Below, in pieces: positions 17,102 to 26,400 of a DNA stretch of 35,651 nt; the stretch's first letter is position 1, and each line of letters begins with the position of its first letter. Below the pieces are notes generated by a model. That model was not told where the DNA came from and did not search any database. It was given only the letters and a program-made list of their open reading frames with translations. The position numbers and the translations under genes are program-made. The DNA comes from Deltaproteobacteria bacterium (GTDB lineage: Bacteria; Myxococcota_A; Polyangia; Nannocystales; Nannocystaceae), in NCBI GenBank assembly GCA_947492135.1, contig CANLQR010000014.1:1-35651 (forward strand), in the 5' to 3' direction.

Positions 17102-18883
17102 TCACTGTCGGGCACCGGGGTCGCCTCCGAACGTCGGCTTCGCACGAACCCGAACCACGCGCTCGATCACCCCAGCGAGGGGTTCGCCATCGCGTCCGCG
17201 AAGCGTCGCGTCCGCGGGTTCAGTGGGGATGTACACCCACAAAGTGGTGCCTTGATCGGGTTCGCTCATGATCTCCAGCCGGCCCGCGAGGCTGTCGAGC
17301 AGCCGGGCAACGATGCCGAGCCCAGCACCATGGCTGCCACCCTTGGGTGGATTCGGGTCGGGCCCACCGGTGCGGAACACCTGTTCGAGCCGATCGGGTC
17401 CGATGCCGCGCCCGGTGTCGGAGACCTTGATCAGCAGGTATCCAGGCGTGCCGCCGACCTCGACCACGATGCTGCCGCGGTCGGTGTACTTGGCGGCGTT
17501 GGTGAGGATGTTGTCGACGACGCGCTCGAGCATCGGCACCACGGCGCGGATGCTCCGCGGAGCCTCTCGGGTCTGGAAGACGGTGACGCGGATATCGCGG
17601 GCGACGACGGTCGCGCGAAGCTGACGACGCAGGCGGTCGGTGAGTTCGGTGGTGTCGATCGTCTGCGGTTCGAATGGAACGGCGGGTTCCTCGGCAACGA
17701 TGGTTGCGAGCTCGCGTAGCAGACCCGATAGCTTCGAGACCGCGGCCTCGAGCGTCTGCGCGGTCTCTTCGATGTCGTCTGGGGCGGGTGGCCGCCCCCG
17801 CAGGTATCCCGCCACGCCCATGAGCACGGCGAGTGGATTGTTGATGTCGTGGGAGAGGTTGCGGACCTTGTCGCGTCGGGGCTCGGAACGATCTTGCAAG
17901 CGCTCGACGACGCGATCGAGGCGCGCCGAGCGTTCCTCCATGGCCGCCTCACGCTGCTCACCCCACTGTCGCTCGCGTTGGTGCAGTGCCAACACTTCAT
18001 CGACTGCCCGTGCGTGGGCGGTCGCGAGCAGCTCGAGCTCGCGATTGGTTTCTTCGGCGAAACGAAGATGATCATCCACGAGGCGGCGCTGTTCGAGCAT
18101 CAGACCCGACAACAGACCGACGCCGACGCAGACCAGCCATGCCAGCCACGGGACCGCCCAGCTCATTGGCACGGCCACCAGGGCGATCGCGATGCCGGCC
18201 ATTGCGCCGAACAGCGGGCCACGCCAGCGGACCGGTTCGTACCAGCGCAGCGTGTACTCGCAGCAGCCGTCGCCGTGGGCGATGCACGAATGCTCTTCGA
18301 GTACGGCGGGGGCCATGCCCCAGTACAGCGTGGGTCCGGTGCGGAGCTGGGCCTGCCGCGACAGACACATCAGTCGGCTCTCGTCGCGCGTGGAGCTGTA
18401 GCGCAGCCGGATCGAGGTTCGCGTCGAGCTCGAAACGTCGTAGCGGCTGATGCGGGTGACCAGATGCCCGGTGCCCGCCATCATTCGGTAGGTGCGCTCG
18501 ACCGAGACGCAGCGCAGCACGAGCATCACCGGGCCGTAGATCCGAAGCATGTCGTGCGTGCACGCGCGCATGAACTCCTGATCGCTCGGTACCAACGCAC
18601 GGGCGCCCGCAAGCAGCCGCTCGAACCGGTCGAGCGAGGTCCAGCTGTTCGCCCGATCCAGCGTCGCAACGTCGAGATCCGCGGCCTTGGCGAGCTGCTC
18701 GAGTGCCTGCTCACCGAACGAGGTGCGGACATATCTCATCAGCGGGAGCAGCACCCTCAGGCTCAACTCCTCCGTCGCGGGAGGTGTTGACGTGCCGGGG
18801 GGCACACGGACCAGTTCGAGGGGCCCTCGCCGCGTCGTCGAACCGCTCGAGGGCGGTAAGTCGGTGGTCCCTGGGCCGGACAA
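17102..18883 (-). CDS. Membrane sensor histidine kinase with N-terminal 4VR-like sensor domain
   Basis: The 593-residue product starts at TTG 18883; GTG 18805 is an alternative. The first ~215 residues form a soluble sensor region ending in CIAHGDGCCEYTLRW, resembling the Cys-containing end of 4-vinyl-reductase/heme-NO-associated domains, and probably cytoplasmic. Two close membrane segments (about 222-262) and a coiled coil (about 265-335) lead to a complete kinase core: phospho-acceptor H345 in LSHDINNP, N box around N458-N462, G1 DTGRGIG (489-495) and G2 GAGLGI (519-524). No response regulator is nearby, so the partner is elsewhere. It lies 16 bases before the ThDP enzyme on the same strand, which suggests it senses something linked to that pathway. 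Confidence 0.85.
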   Translation of the reverse strand: MSGPGTTDLPPSSGSTTRRGPLELVRVPPGTSTPPATEELSLRVLLPLMRYVRTSFGEQALEQLAKAADLDVATLDRANSWTSLDRFERLLAGARALVPSDQEFMRACTHDMLRIYGPVMLVLRCVSVERTYRMMAGTGHLVTRISRYDVSSSTRTSIRLRYSSTRDESRLMCLSRQAQLRTGPTLYWGMAPAVLEEHSCIAHGDGCCEYTLRWYEPVRWRGPLFGAMAGIAIALVAVPMSWAVPWLAWLVCVGVGLLSGLMLEQRRLVDDHLRFAEETNRELELLATAHARAVDEVLALHQRERQWGEQREAAMEERSARLDRVVERLQDRSEPRRDKVRNLSHDINNPLAVLMGVAGYLRGRPPAPDDIEETAQTLEAAVSKLSGLLRELATIVAEEPAVPFEPQTIDTTELTDRLRRQLRATVVARDIRVTVFQTREAPRSIRAVVPMLERVVDNILTNAAKYTDRGSIVVEVGGTPGYLLIKVSDTGRGIGPDRLEQVFRTGGPDPNPPKGGSHGAGLGIVARLLDSLAGRLEIMSEPDQGTTLWVYIPTEPADATLRGRDGEPLAGVIERVVRVRAKPTFGGDPGARQ

Positions 18884-18910
18884 AGCGAACGCTCACCCCC
18901 GCACGCGATC

Positions 18911-18919
18911 AGCCTAGCA
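18911..18919 (-). promoter_or_regulatory. Extended -10-like box before the histidine kinase operon
   Basis: On the minus strand the bases read TGCTAGGCT (TGnTAnnnT), 27 bases before the TTG at 18883. A GGGGGTGAG purine tract follows about seven bases before the start, so this unit would have a short leader with a ribosome site. This differs from the near-leaderless genes around it. Predicted from pattern only. Confidence 0.4.
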
Positions 18920-19014
18920 CGGACCCCGCGCAAACGGCCGTGACGCGTGGTATCGGGCGCAGCGGCCGCAGACTGCAGATCCCCGCTCGTGTCGCTATCG
19001 ACTCGTGCCGTGCG

Positions 19015-19023
19015 TGTTACCCT
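19015..19023 (+). promoter_or_regulatory. Extended -10-like box before the Fha gene
   Basis: TGTTACCCT fits TGnTAnnnT and ends 14 bases before the ATG at 19038. It lies in the same 154-base divergent region as the histidine-kinase box (18911-18919), facing the other way. A weak GCAGGCGAG purine stretch precedes the ATG. Predicted from pattern only. Confidence 0.42.
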
Positions 19024-19037
19024 GCAGGCGAGTATCG

Positions 19038-20357
19038 ATGGCCGCCCTCACGATCACGGTGTTCGACGCCGAGACCGGCACTACATCGGAGTACAGTTTC
19101 AACAACTCCCCGGTTCGGATCGGGAGAAATCCGCTCAACGACCTGTCGCTGCCGTTCGCGTTTGTTTCCGGCTGGCACGCCGTGATCCGGTTCGACAGTG
19201 AGTCCGCGAGGTTCTTCGATCTCGGCTCCACCAACGGCACGCTGCTCGATGGGCGTCGGGTGCAAGCTGGTGAGCCAGTCGAGATCGGCGCCATGCTCTC
19301 GGTGACGATCGGCAAGCTCGCGCTGCGAATGTCGGCGGGTGTGGGCTCAGCAACGCGTACGCCTGCGCCGGCGGATCTCCGCCAAGACTCGGCGTGGAGC
19401 ACCCCACCGGCGGTGGCTCCGACCGCCGCGTGGAACATCGTGGTGGGCGATCCTGGGCGTTTGGTGCCGCAGGCGAGCGCGTCACCCTCGCGCCCGGTGC
19501 CGGCTTCGGCTCCACCGCCGGCTGGCACGGCTCATGTGCCGATGCACGAGATCCACGAAGCCGTTGCCGGGCTGCGTTCGTCGGTCGAGGTCTACCGCCG
19601 ATCCTGGAGCGGGCTGTTCGCTGCGATCCACCAGACGCTGTCGCGGATGGACGCCGGGACCCGACAGTTCGCGCTCAGTGTCGTGCAGCGAGAGTTTCCC
19701 GAGGTCGTGCACGAGCCCGACTTCCAGACGATGTTGGCGGAGGCTGGCGTGACCAGCAGTGTGGCACCGCGGGCCGCCGCGTCGACCGGAGCCGACTCGA
19801 GCGCACAGGTGGCGAAGCTCGCCAGAGCCGTACGGCCCGGGGAAGAGCCCCCTCGCGGCGGCGACGAGACCGCGAAGTTCCTGCAGTGCGTCGAGGACGT
19901 GTTGCGCGCGAGCGCGAAGGCGTTTGTCGAATTGCAGAACGGCCAGGAACAGTTCGGCACCGAGATGGGCGTGCGCACGATCAAGGAATTCACCCCGCTG
20001 CATGCGGCGGGGACGGCTGAGAACGTGCTGAAGTACCTGCTCGATTGGCACTCGGGAGGTCCGCGTCGCACCCAGGAACTGGTGGGGGTGTACGCCGACC
20101 TGATGATCCACCAGGTCGCGCTGATCAACGGGGTGCTCGAGGGCGCACGCGGCCTGCTCGCGCGACTCGATCCGGGTGAGATCGAGCGCTCGGTGACGGC
20201 CGCCTGGCCCACCCGAGGCGCCGCCCTATGGAAGCAATACGCCCAACGCCACCGCGAGCTGCTCGAGTCGGACCGGCTGCTGACCGAGGCCATCTTTGGG
20301 CCCGAGTTCGCGCGGGCGTATGCAGAAGTCGGCGGCGAAGGTGCGGCTCGGCGGTAG
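19038..20357 (+). CDS. T6SS Fha (TagH/ImpI-type) FHA-domain protein
   Basis: Fha proteins of T6SS bind the phospho-threonine made by the PpkA-type kinase and promote assembly. The 439 residues start with an FHA domain: GRN (29-31), SGWH (44-47) and STNGT (64-68), all key positions present. An Ala/Pro linker (about 95-165) leads to a helical C-terminal domain. That domain resembles the T6SS-specific FHA C-terminal region, with FLQCVEDVLRASAKAFVELQ, then LKYLLDW and the closing LW..Y..RH..L...L...IFGPEFARAY. This last block is typical of TagH-like proteins. ATG 19038 is chosen over the upstream start at 19005 because the FHA fold begins at the next residues. It is followed 39 bases later by a lipoprotein gene. 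Confidence 0.88.
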   Translation: MAALTITVFDAETGTTSEYSFNNSPVRIGRNPLNDLSLPFAFVSGWHAVIRFDSESARFFDLGSTNGTLLDGRRVQAGEPVEIGAMLSVTIGKLALRMSAGVGSATRTPAPADLRQDSAWSTPPAVAPTAAWNIVVGDPGRLVPQASASPSRPVPASAPPPAGTAHVPMHEIHEAVAGLRSSVEVYRRSWSGLFAAIHQTLSRMDAGTRQFALSVVQREFPEVVHEPDFQTMLAEAGVTSSVAPRAAASTGADSSAQVAKLARAVRPGEEPPRGGDETAKFLQCVEDVLRASAKAFVELQNGQEQFGTEMGVRTIKEFTPLHAAGTAENVLKYLLDWHSGGPRRTQELVGVYADLMIHQVALINGVLEGARGLLARLDPGEIERSVTAAWPTRGAALWKQYAQRHRELLESDRLLTEAIFGPEFARAYAEVGGEGAARR

Positions 20358-20379
20358 GCGAGGGTGGGGGTTTTTTCCG

Positions 20380-20388
20380 TGTTACAGT
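20380..20388 (+). promoter_or_regulatory. Extended -10-like box before the 313-residue lipoprotein
   Basis: TGTTACAGT fits TGnTAnnnT and ends eight bases before the GTG at 20397. A G5T6 run just upstream (20365-20376) has no stem and is not a terminator. A transcript from this box would be almost leaderless. Predicted from pattern only. Confidence 0.42.
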
Positions 20389-20396
20389 CCGCGGCT

Positions 20397-21338
20397 GTGA
20401 AGCGCCTGTTCTCGCTCGCCTTGGTTCTCCTTGCCGGGTGTAAACCCGAGGAAAAGACCGACCTGCCGATTTGCCTCGCAGAGGTCGCCGGTGACGAGGC
20501 GACCGAGTCGCAGGCTGGGCAACTGCCGCCCGAGATCTGGTTTCAGGTGCTGCTGCGCAACTACAACCGCAAGACCGGCTTCGTGACCGCGCCGGTCAAA
20601 GACTGCAGCGGCAAGCTCGTTCAGGTCGAACATCCGCCCGAGATCGCGACCTGCCTCGCGACCGGTCAGACTGGCCAGCCGCTGCCCGATCGGCCGCTGG
20701 TTCCCGACGACCTCGTGATCACGCCGACCGATGACGGACGGCAGCTGATCTGGGTCAAGTCGCGTTACTTCGACGACGGTGATGCCGTGGGACCGATCGC
20801 GATCGCCGAGTGGACCAAGCGCGGCATCGCGGTGCGCTCGATCGGCGCGCTGCGTGCCCATGCCAACCGCGCGCGCATGCGGCTCGAGGCCATGGGTGCC
20901 GACAAGGTGCTCGTGGTCGAGAGCGACGTTTGCGATCCGGAAGATCCCAAGAAGTGCGAGCGGGTCATGCGTTTGATCCCGGCGGTCGGTGATCGTTTTG
21001 ACGAGCGCGCGATGGTGCTCGACGATGGCACCTGCGTTGGTCCTGCCGAGTTTCCGCTCCACGGGCGCGTCGAGTCAGCGCAACCCAACGGTCAGACCCG
21101 GAGCCTCGAGTTGACCCGCACGCTGGATTTCACCGATGGCAACGTCGTGATGAACGAAGCCGTCGTGATCAAAGACCGCGACCCCAGCAAGCCCGACGAG
21201 CCGGCGAAGATCTACCGCAACGCCAGCGTGATGCGCCCGATGACCCTGGGCAAGGCTGGAATCGTCACCAAGCCCGGCGTGTGGGAGCAGTTGCTGTCCG
21301 AGCACGGCTCGGTCCGCGAGCAATCCGCGCCCAAGTGA
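20397..21338 (+). CDS. Putative lipoprotein of unknown function, T6SS-adjacent
   Basis: The family is not recognised. From GTG 20397 the product has 313 residues and opens with a compact lipoprotein signal (KRLFSLALVLLAGC, cysteine at 15); an upstream in-frame GTG at 20364 would bury this signal. The mature part holds several cysteines and one ordered region with VKSRYFDDGDAVGPIAIAEW and a following block on VLVVESDVCDPEDPKKC. No enzyme motif is seen. It directly follows the T6SS fha gene on the same strand and may be an envelope accessory. Its own -10-like box suggests separate transcription. Confidence 0.7.
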   Translation: MKRLFSLALVLLAGCKPEEKTDLPICLAEVAGDEATESQAGQLPPEIWFQVLLRNYNRKTGFVTAPVKDCSGKLVQVEHPPEIATCLATGQTGQPLPDRPLVPDDLVITPTDDGRQLIWVKSRYFDDGDAVGPIAIAEWTKRGIAVRSIGALRAHANRARMRLEAMGADKVLVVESDVCDPEDPKKCERVMRLIPAVGDRFDERAMVLDDGTCVGPAEFPLHGRVESAQPNGQTRSLELTRTLDFTDGNVVMNEAVVIKDRDPSKPDEPAKIYRNASVMRPMTLGKAGIVTKPGVWEQLLSEHGSVREQSAPK

Positions 21339-21347
21339 GCCGCAGCG

Positions 21348-21510
21348 AGTCCCCTGGAAACCGGATTCGCGACAAAAATAACGCCGCCCTCGTCGCCCCT
21401 GGCTTCGTTGCCGTTCCTCGTCGTACGCCCGGTACGCCTTCGTCTCGGCGCCTTGCCAGGGCCGACGATGACGACGTTCTTTTTGCCGCGAATCCGGTTT
21501 CCAGGGGACT
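21348..21510. repeat. 163-bp imperfect palindrome (REPIN/MITE-like) between convergent genes
   Basis: The outer 24 bases are a perfect inverted repeat (21348-21371 with 21487-21510; ends AGTCCCCTGG and CCAGGGGACT). The pairing continues inward for 32 more positions (21372-21403 with 21455-21486) with six mismatches, so the arms are about 56 bp around a ~51-base centre. Three of the mismatches are A.C on the plus strand but would be G.U pairs in a minus-strand RNA. It fills the gap between two convergent lipoprotein genes and its right end overlaps the stop codon of the minus-strand gene by two bases. No clear target duplication is seen. It could be a small mobile palindrome, a two-way terminator, or both. 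Confidence 0.85.
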
Positions 21511-22138
21511 AGTCGATACCCTCGAGGCGGCGCGTGCGGGTGCGCGTGCGGTCGTCGATGATCTTCTTGACCTGGAGTTCGATGGTCAGGATCTTCCCGT
21601 TCTTCTTCTTGACCAGCAGCACGTCGTTGGGCTCGGCAAGACTCTTCATCTTGCCGGTCTTGAGCTGGCGTCGCTTGCACTTGCAGCCGCGGTACGAGCG
21701 GGCCTTGCTGAACCCCTTGAGGTCCGGCACCGAGTTGAGGCGGAACAGCCCATCGTCGCCCTGTACGAAAATCATCGCGTCCTCGGGCTTGTCGTAGCGC
21801 GGATCGAAGGTGACCCATGCCGCGGCGGCGCCGTTGAGCTCATCGAGTTTGAGGATCAAGCCCGGAAGATCGCGCTTGATGAGCTCTTTGTCCTGCACCC
21901 CGGACGAAGACTCGGTGATCGTCTTGCGCACGTCGTACTGCTCGTCGACGTTGGCCTCCGAGCGGAAGTTGAGAAGCTTCTTGCTGGTGTAGACCCGAAG
22001 CGGCTGCACGCCGGCCTCGGTCTTGATCCGCTCGAGCTCTTTCGAGGTCAGGGGCAGGCGCTTGGCGCAGCCCGCTGACGCGACTGCGACCAGGAACAAG
22101 GTCGCCAACCCGGTGCAACGAAGGCCTGGAATGCGCAT
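21509..22138 (-). CDS. Putative lipoprotein of unknown function, downstream of a Ser/Thr kinase
   Basis: The family is not recognised. The 209 residues from ATG 22138 (alternative GTG 22147) begin with a lipoprotein signal ending in ASAGC, cysteine 24. The mature part is charged and ends in a strongly basic segment (RTRTRTRRLEGID) after a KKKNGKILTIELQVKKI strand. It lies 42 bases after the kinase gene at 22181-23251 on the same strand and is probably co-transcribed with it. Its stop codon touches the large palindrome. It may be an envelope partner of the kinase or T6SS, but nothing in the sequence proves this. Confidence 0.65.
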   Translation of the reverse strand: MRIPGLRCTGLATLFLVAVASAGCAKRLPLTSKELERIKTEAGVQPLRVYTSKKLLNFRSEANVDEQYDVRKTITESSSGVQDKELIKRDLPGLILKLDELNGAAAAWVTFDPRYDKPEDAMIFVQGDDGLFRLNSVPDLKGFSKARSYRGCKCKRRQLKTGKMKSLAEPNDVLLVKKKNGKILTIELQVKKIIDDRTRTRTRRLEGID

Positions 22139-22180
22139 GAAGGACACGCTTTGAGGAGTTAGCCCATGCCCCGCGCGGAG

Positions 22181-23251
22181 TCAACGCCCGCCGTCGCAGG
22201 TGGCAATCGCGAGCGCGACAGCCACCAGCCCGATGATCGCGACGATGAGCCACGCGACATGGGAGCGACCCGCGGGTGCAACCCTGTCGCTCGCTTCGCC
22301 GATGCGCCGGAGTTCACGGAGCAAGTCGGGCATCGATCCGAAGCGGCGCTCGGGATCCGGTGCGAGTCCGCGAACGATCGCGGCGTGCAGGTCGGTCGGA
22401 ATCTGGGTGCCGGCGCCCGGTTCGGGCACGCGGCCCAAACGCTTGAGCGCCAGCAGCGAGCGGAGGTCGTCGGCGGTGAACGGCAGGGCGCCGTAGAACG
22501 CCTCGAACATCGACACGCAGAACGCATACTGGTCGGCGCGGGCGTCCCCGGTGTTTCCGGTGTTCGCGGTGTTCGCGACGAATTGCTCGGGTGCCATGTA
22601 CGGCGGCGTGCCGACGAGCACGCCCGATTGGGTGATGCCGCCGAGCACCTCGAGCTTGTCGTCATCGGACTCGACGTCCACGTCGATGCGCGCGCGGGCG
22701 AGGCCGAAGTCGACGACCCGCACCCGTCCGTCGTCGCCGACCAGTACATTGGCGGGCTTGAAGTCGCGGTGCACCATCCCGCCGGCATGGGCGGCCGCGA
22801 GCCCGCGCCCCGCGGCGCGAAAGACCCCGAGCACGCGTTTCCACGGCGGCTGCTCGCGGTCGAGCCAGACCCGCATGTTTGACCCGGCGATGAACTGCAT
22901 GGCGACGAACAACTCGTCACCGTGTTCTCCAACGTCGTAGACCGGCACGACGTTGGGATGGGACAGCGCCGCGAGAGCCCTGGCCTCGCGGAGCAGGCGC
23001 GCACGATCTTCGGAGGCTGCCGGATCACGCCCGGGTCGCGGGCGTACCAATTTTATCGCCACCGTCCGCACGAGCTGGGGATCGTGAGCCTTGACGACGA
23101 TGCCCATTCCGCCCTGGCCGATGATGCCAAGCACGCGATAGCGCCCGATCCACTCGGGCGCATCGCCGCGGGCGCCCTCGGGTTGGGTATCTCCTGGGGG
23201 AGACGGCGATTGCGTGTCGTCCTGCGCCCGGGTATCGACCACCGGCCGCAA
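22181..23251 (-). CDS. Tail-anchored Ser/Thr protein kinase (PpkA-like role)
   Basis: A Hanks-type kinase of 356 residues. Visible motifs are the glycine loop GQGGMG (45-50), lysine 67 in AIK, the catalytic loop HRDFKPAN (161-168), DFG (181-183) and APEQ (220-223), all intact. A membrane helix (about 331-351) ends only five residues from the C terminus, so the kinase sits in the cytoplasm and has no periplasmic sensor of its own. Just after APEQ there is a short NTANTGNTG insertion encoded by a 9-bp repeat. The start is uncertain (TTG 23251 or GTG 23242; no nearby ATG). Next to T6SS FHA genes it probably phosphorylates T6SS components, as PpkA does in Pseudomonas. Confidence 0.88.
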   Translation of the reverse strand: MRPVVDTRAQDDTQSPSPPGDTQPEGARGDAPEWIGRYRVLGIIGQGGMGIVVKAHDPQLVRTVAIKLVRPRPGRDPAASEDRARLLREARALAALSHPNVVPVYDVGEHGDELFVAMQFIAGSNMRVWLDREQPPWKRVLGVFRAAGRGLAAAHAGGMVHRDFKPANVLVGDDGRVRVVDFGLARARIDVDVESDDDKLEVLGGITQSGVLVGTPPYMAPEQFVANTANTGNTGDARADQYAFCVSMFEAFYGALPFTADDLRSLLALKRLGRVPEPGAGTQIPTDLHAAIVRGLAPDPERRFGSMPDLLRELRRIGEASDRVAPAGRSHVAWLIVAIIGLVAVALAIATCDGGR

Positions 23252-23420
23252 CCTACCAGGGCTCCGCGGCTGCCGCGCGTCCTCGGCGAGGTTCCGCCGT
23301 CAGTGCGCCCGCGGTCGCTTTGGCGGGGTTTTTCGCAGCGGCCCGGGGGCGCGAGGCGGCCGCGATGCATCGGCTTTGTAGCTTCACCACCGCCGCGCCG
23401 GTTACAAAGGGGTCCGCGCG

Positions 23421-26400
23421 ATGATCCGACTGTCGATCAGCGAGCAAGGGCAGCCACCCCGGCTGGTGACCTTCAACAAGTCCGCCATCGTGGTCGGCCG
23501 CACCGACGCGTCTGAGCTGTGCCTGACCGGCAAGGGCCTCTCGACCCAGCACTGTCGTATCAGCAGCGGGCCCCAGGGGCTGCAGATCGAGGATCTCGGC
23601 TCGACCAACGGCACGTACGTCAATCGGGTACGAATCAGCGGGCCGACCCTCATCACCGCGGCTGACGAGATCGTGATCGCGGTCTATGTGGTCCGCGCCC
23701 TCGCCGAGAGCGGCATCAACACCTCGCCCGGCGAGGTGTCGTCGGGTGGACCGCAGCGAACCGGTTCGATCCCGCTGCAAGGGACCGGGGGTTTGTCGTC
23801 CGGGGCGAGGCCTGCGAACGTCGGGAGCTCGTCAGGACAAGTGCCGACGCAGACCGCGTCGATGCCCGGACCTCTGTCGAGCACCGGCGCAATGCCCGTC
23901 GGCGCTGCGTTCGACGACGCGCGATGGGTCCGCGAGTGGGAGCGACTGGACAAGCTCGCGACCGAATGGATCGCGGCCAAGCGCGATCGCAGTCGTCTGC
24001 TTCGCGCGGACAAGCTTGCCCATGCTCGGCGATGGCTCGCACAGGGGCGCGGTCGGCAGCCCCTACCCAAGCGCGAACACAGTGAGTTCATTCAGGCTTC
24101 GGCGAGCGCGGCTCGGCTGCGGATCGTCCGCAACGTGACGATCGTCAGCCTGGTCCTTGGCCTCGGAGGCGTAGCGGCATGGCGGCTCATGCCTGAGCCC
24201 GTGCCGACCGAACTCGACGCTGTCGCAGGTAGCGGTGGGGAAGTCGTCGCGCCGTTGCCACCGGAGGTGGTGGTCGAGCCGACAGCTGATCCGGCGCAGC
24301 TCGACGCGGCCGTGGCAAAGGCCACTTCGCTGATCGCGGCCGAACCCGATCTCGCGGCACTACTCGCCCTGCGCGCGCTTGGTGGGTTGCCCAGCGAAGG
24401 TGATCCGCGGGGGACCAGCGCCGAACAGGTTCTGCGTCGTGCGCTGCAGAACCATCGCGGACAGCCGCTGCGGGGTCACGACAGCGCGTTGACCAGCGTG
24501 GCGATGTCGCCCGACGGTCGCTGGGTGGCCAGTGTCGCTGGGGGTGCCGAGTCGTCCGTGGCCTATCTGTGGGATCTCGAGCGACCGGGCCTCGCCAAGC
24601 CGCAAAAACTCCGGGGCGGCCAGATCGGTGCGATTCGGACGATCGCCTTCGCCCCTGATGGAACGTCGGTGATCGTCGCCGGAGACGACGAGGAGCTGTC
24701 GCGCTGGGATCTACGGGAGACACCCCCGGCACTGAAGACCATCACGGCACCCGACGGCGGCACCGTAGCGCTGGGTTGGTCAGGCGACGGGCGTTGGTTG
24801 GTGGCCGGTGGACGCAGCGGTCGCGCTCGGGTGTTCGATCTTTCGCAACCATCGCCCAAGGGCTCGGCGCTCGAAGGCCACACCGGGTCGATCACCGCCG
24901 TCGACATCAACGCCGCAGGCACACGCGTCGTGACCGCAAGCCAGGACGGCACGGCGATGGTGTTTCGCCTGGCCGCGGGCGTGCAGACCGCGAAGCCGAC
25001 CAAGCTCGAGGGCCACATGGGCGCCGTTCAAGACGTCGCCTTGTCACCTGATGGTCGGTGGGTGATCACGGGCGGCGCCGACACGCTGGCGAAGCTATGG
25101 GATCTGAATGTCCGCGTGCCTGTGCCCCGCGACTTCACGGCGCATACCGAGTCGGTCGACCACGTGGCCTTCACGCGCGACGGCCGACTCGCGCTGACGG
25201 CTGGAGCCGACGACGTCGTGACGGTGTGGAAGCTGACCGTAGCCCAGCCCGAGCTCGCGGGCCTTTCGGATCGGCGCAGCAAGGGCAAGGGTGACATCAC
25301 TGCGCTGTGGGTCGGTGGGCCAAGCTTGTCCGATCCGGATCGCGCCCAGCGATCGACCTGGGCGGTCATGGGCGCCGCGGACGGCTCGGTCCGCACGCTC
25401 GATCCCAGCAAGATCGACAAGACCATCGACGGCAATGAGATTCCCGCCCACACCGCCGGTCGCGTGGTGCTTGGTGTGGACACAAAAGGGGCGTTCGCGG
25501 CCTCCGGCGGAGCGGATGCGGTGGTGCGGGCGTGGGACCTGGCCGAGCGCGAGTCGGGTGGTCTATCCAAGGTCGGTCGCGGTCACGCAGGCGCCGTCGT
25601 CGATCTCGCGTTGAACGTCTCGGGCACGCGGGTGCTGACCGGTGGTGCCGACGGCAACGCGCGACTGTGGGAGGTGAGTGATCGTGCGCGGCTACGCGAG
25701 ATCGCCGTGATGCCGGTCCACAAGGGGAAGGTGCAGGTGGCGATCAGCCCCGACGGTCGCTACGGCGCGACGGCCTCCGAGGACGGGATCGTGCGGCTGT
25801 GGCCTGCGGACGGCGCGGGCCCCGAGCTCGCGCACAAGGACTACCCCGGCCACACCGCTGAGGTGAACGAACTGGTGTTCGGGCCCGACGGCACCGTGCT
25901 GGTCTCGGTGTCGAACGACAAGACTGCACGTGTGTGGCGGATGACCGAGGACCCCGCCAAGGACGTCGTGGTGATCGTCCAGGAGGATCTCGTGAAGCAT
26001 GCCGCAGTCGGCCCGCAGTCGCGGTGGCTGATCACGGCGACCATTGGCCAACTCAACCTCTGGGACCTCCACAAGCCGAACCCCGCCCAGCAGACCCTCC
26101 CGCTCGAGGGCCACGAGTCCGACATTCGCTGCGTCGCGATCAGCCCTGATGGGCGTTGGGCGGCCTCTGGCGATGCGAACGACCGCGTCGTGCTGTGGGA
26201 TCTATCGACCGGGGACGTCAAACAACGCCGGCTCAAGGCGCACACCGAGAGCGTGAATGCTCTGGCCTTCAGCTCCGACGGCCGGTGGCTGGCCAGCGCC
26301 GGTCGCGATCGCAGGGTCCTGGTCTGGCGTTTGACGAGCAAGCACCCCGAGGATGATCCGATCACGCTCGAAGGCCACGCGTCCGGCATCGGTCAGCTGG

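Noticed and set aside
21338-21515. Target-site duplication flanking the palindrome
   Set aside because: Bases on the two sides (GCAGCG before, AGTCGA after) do not form a convincing direct repeat.
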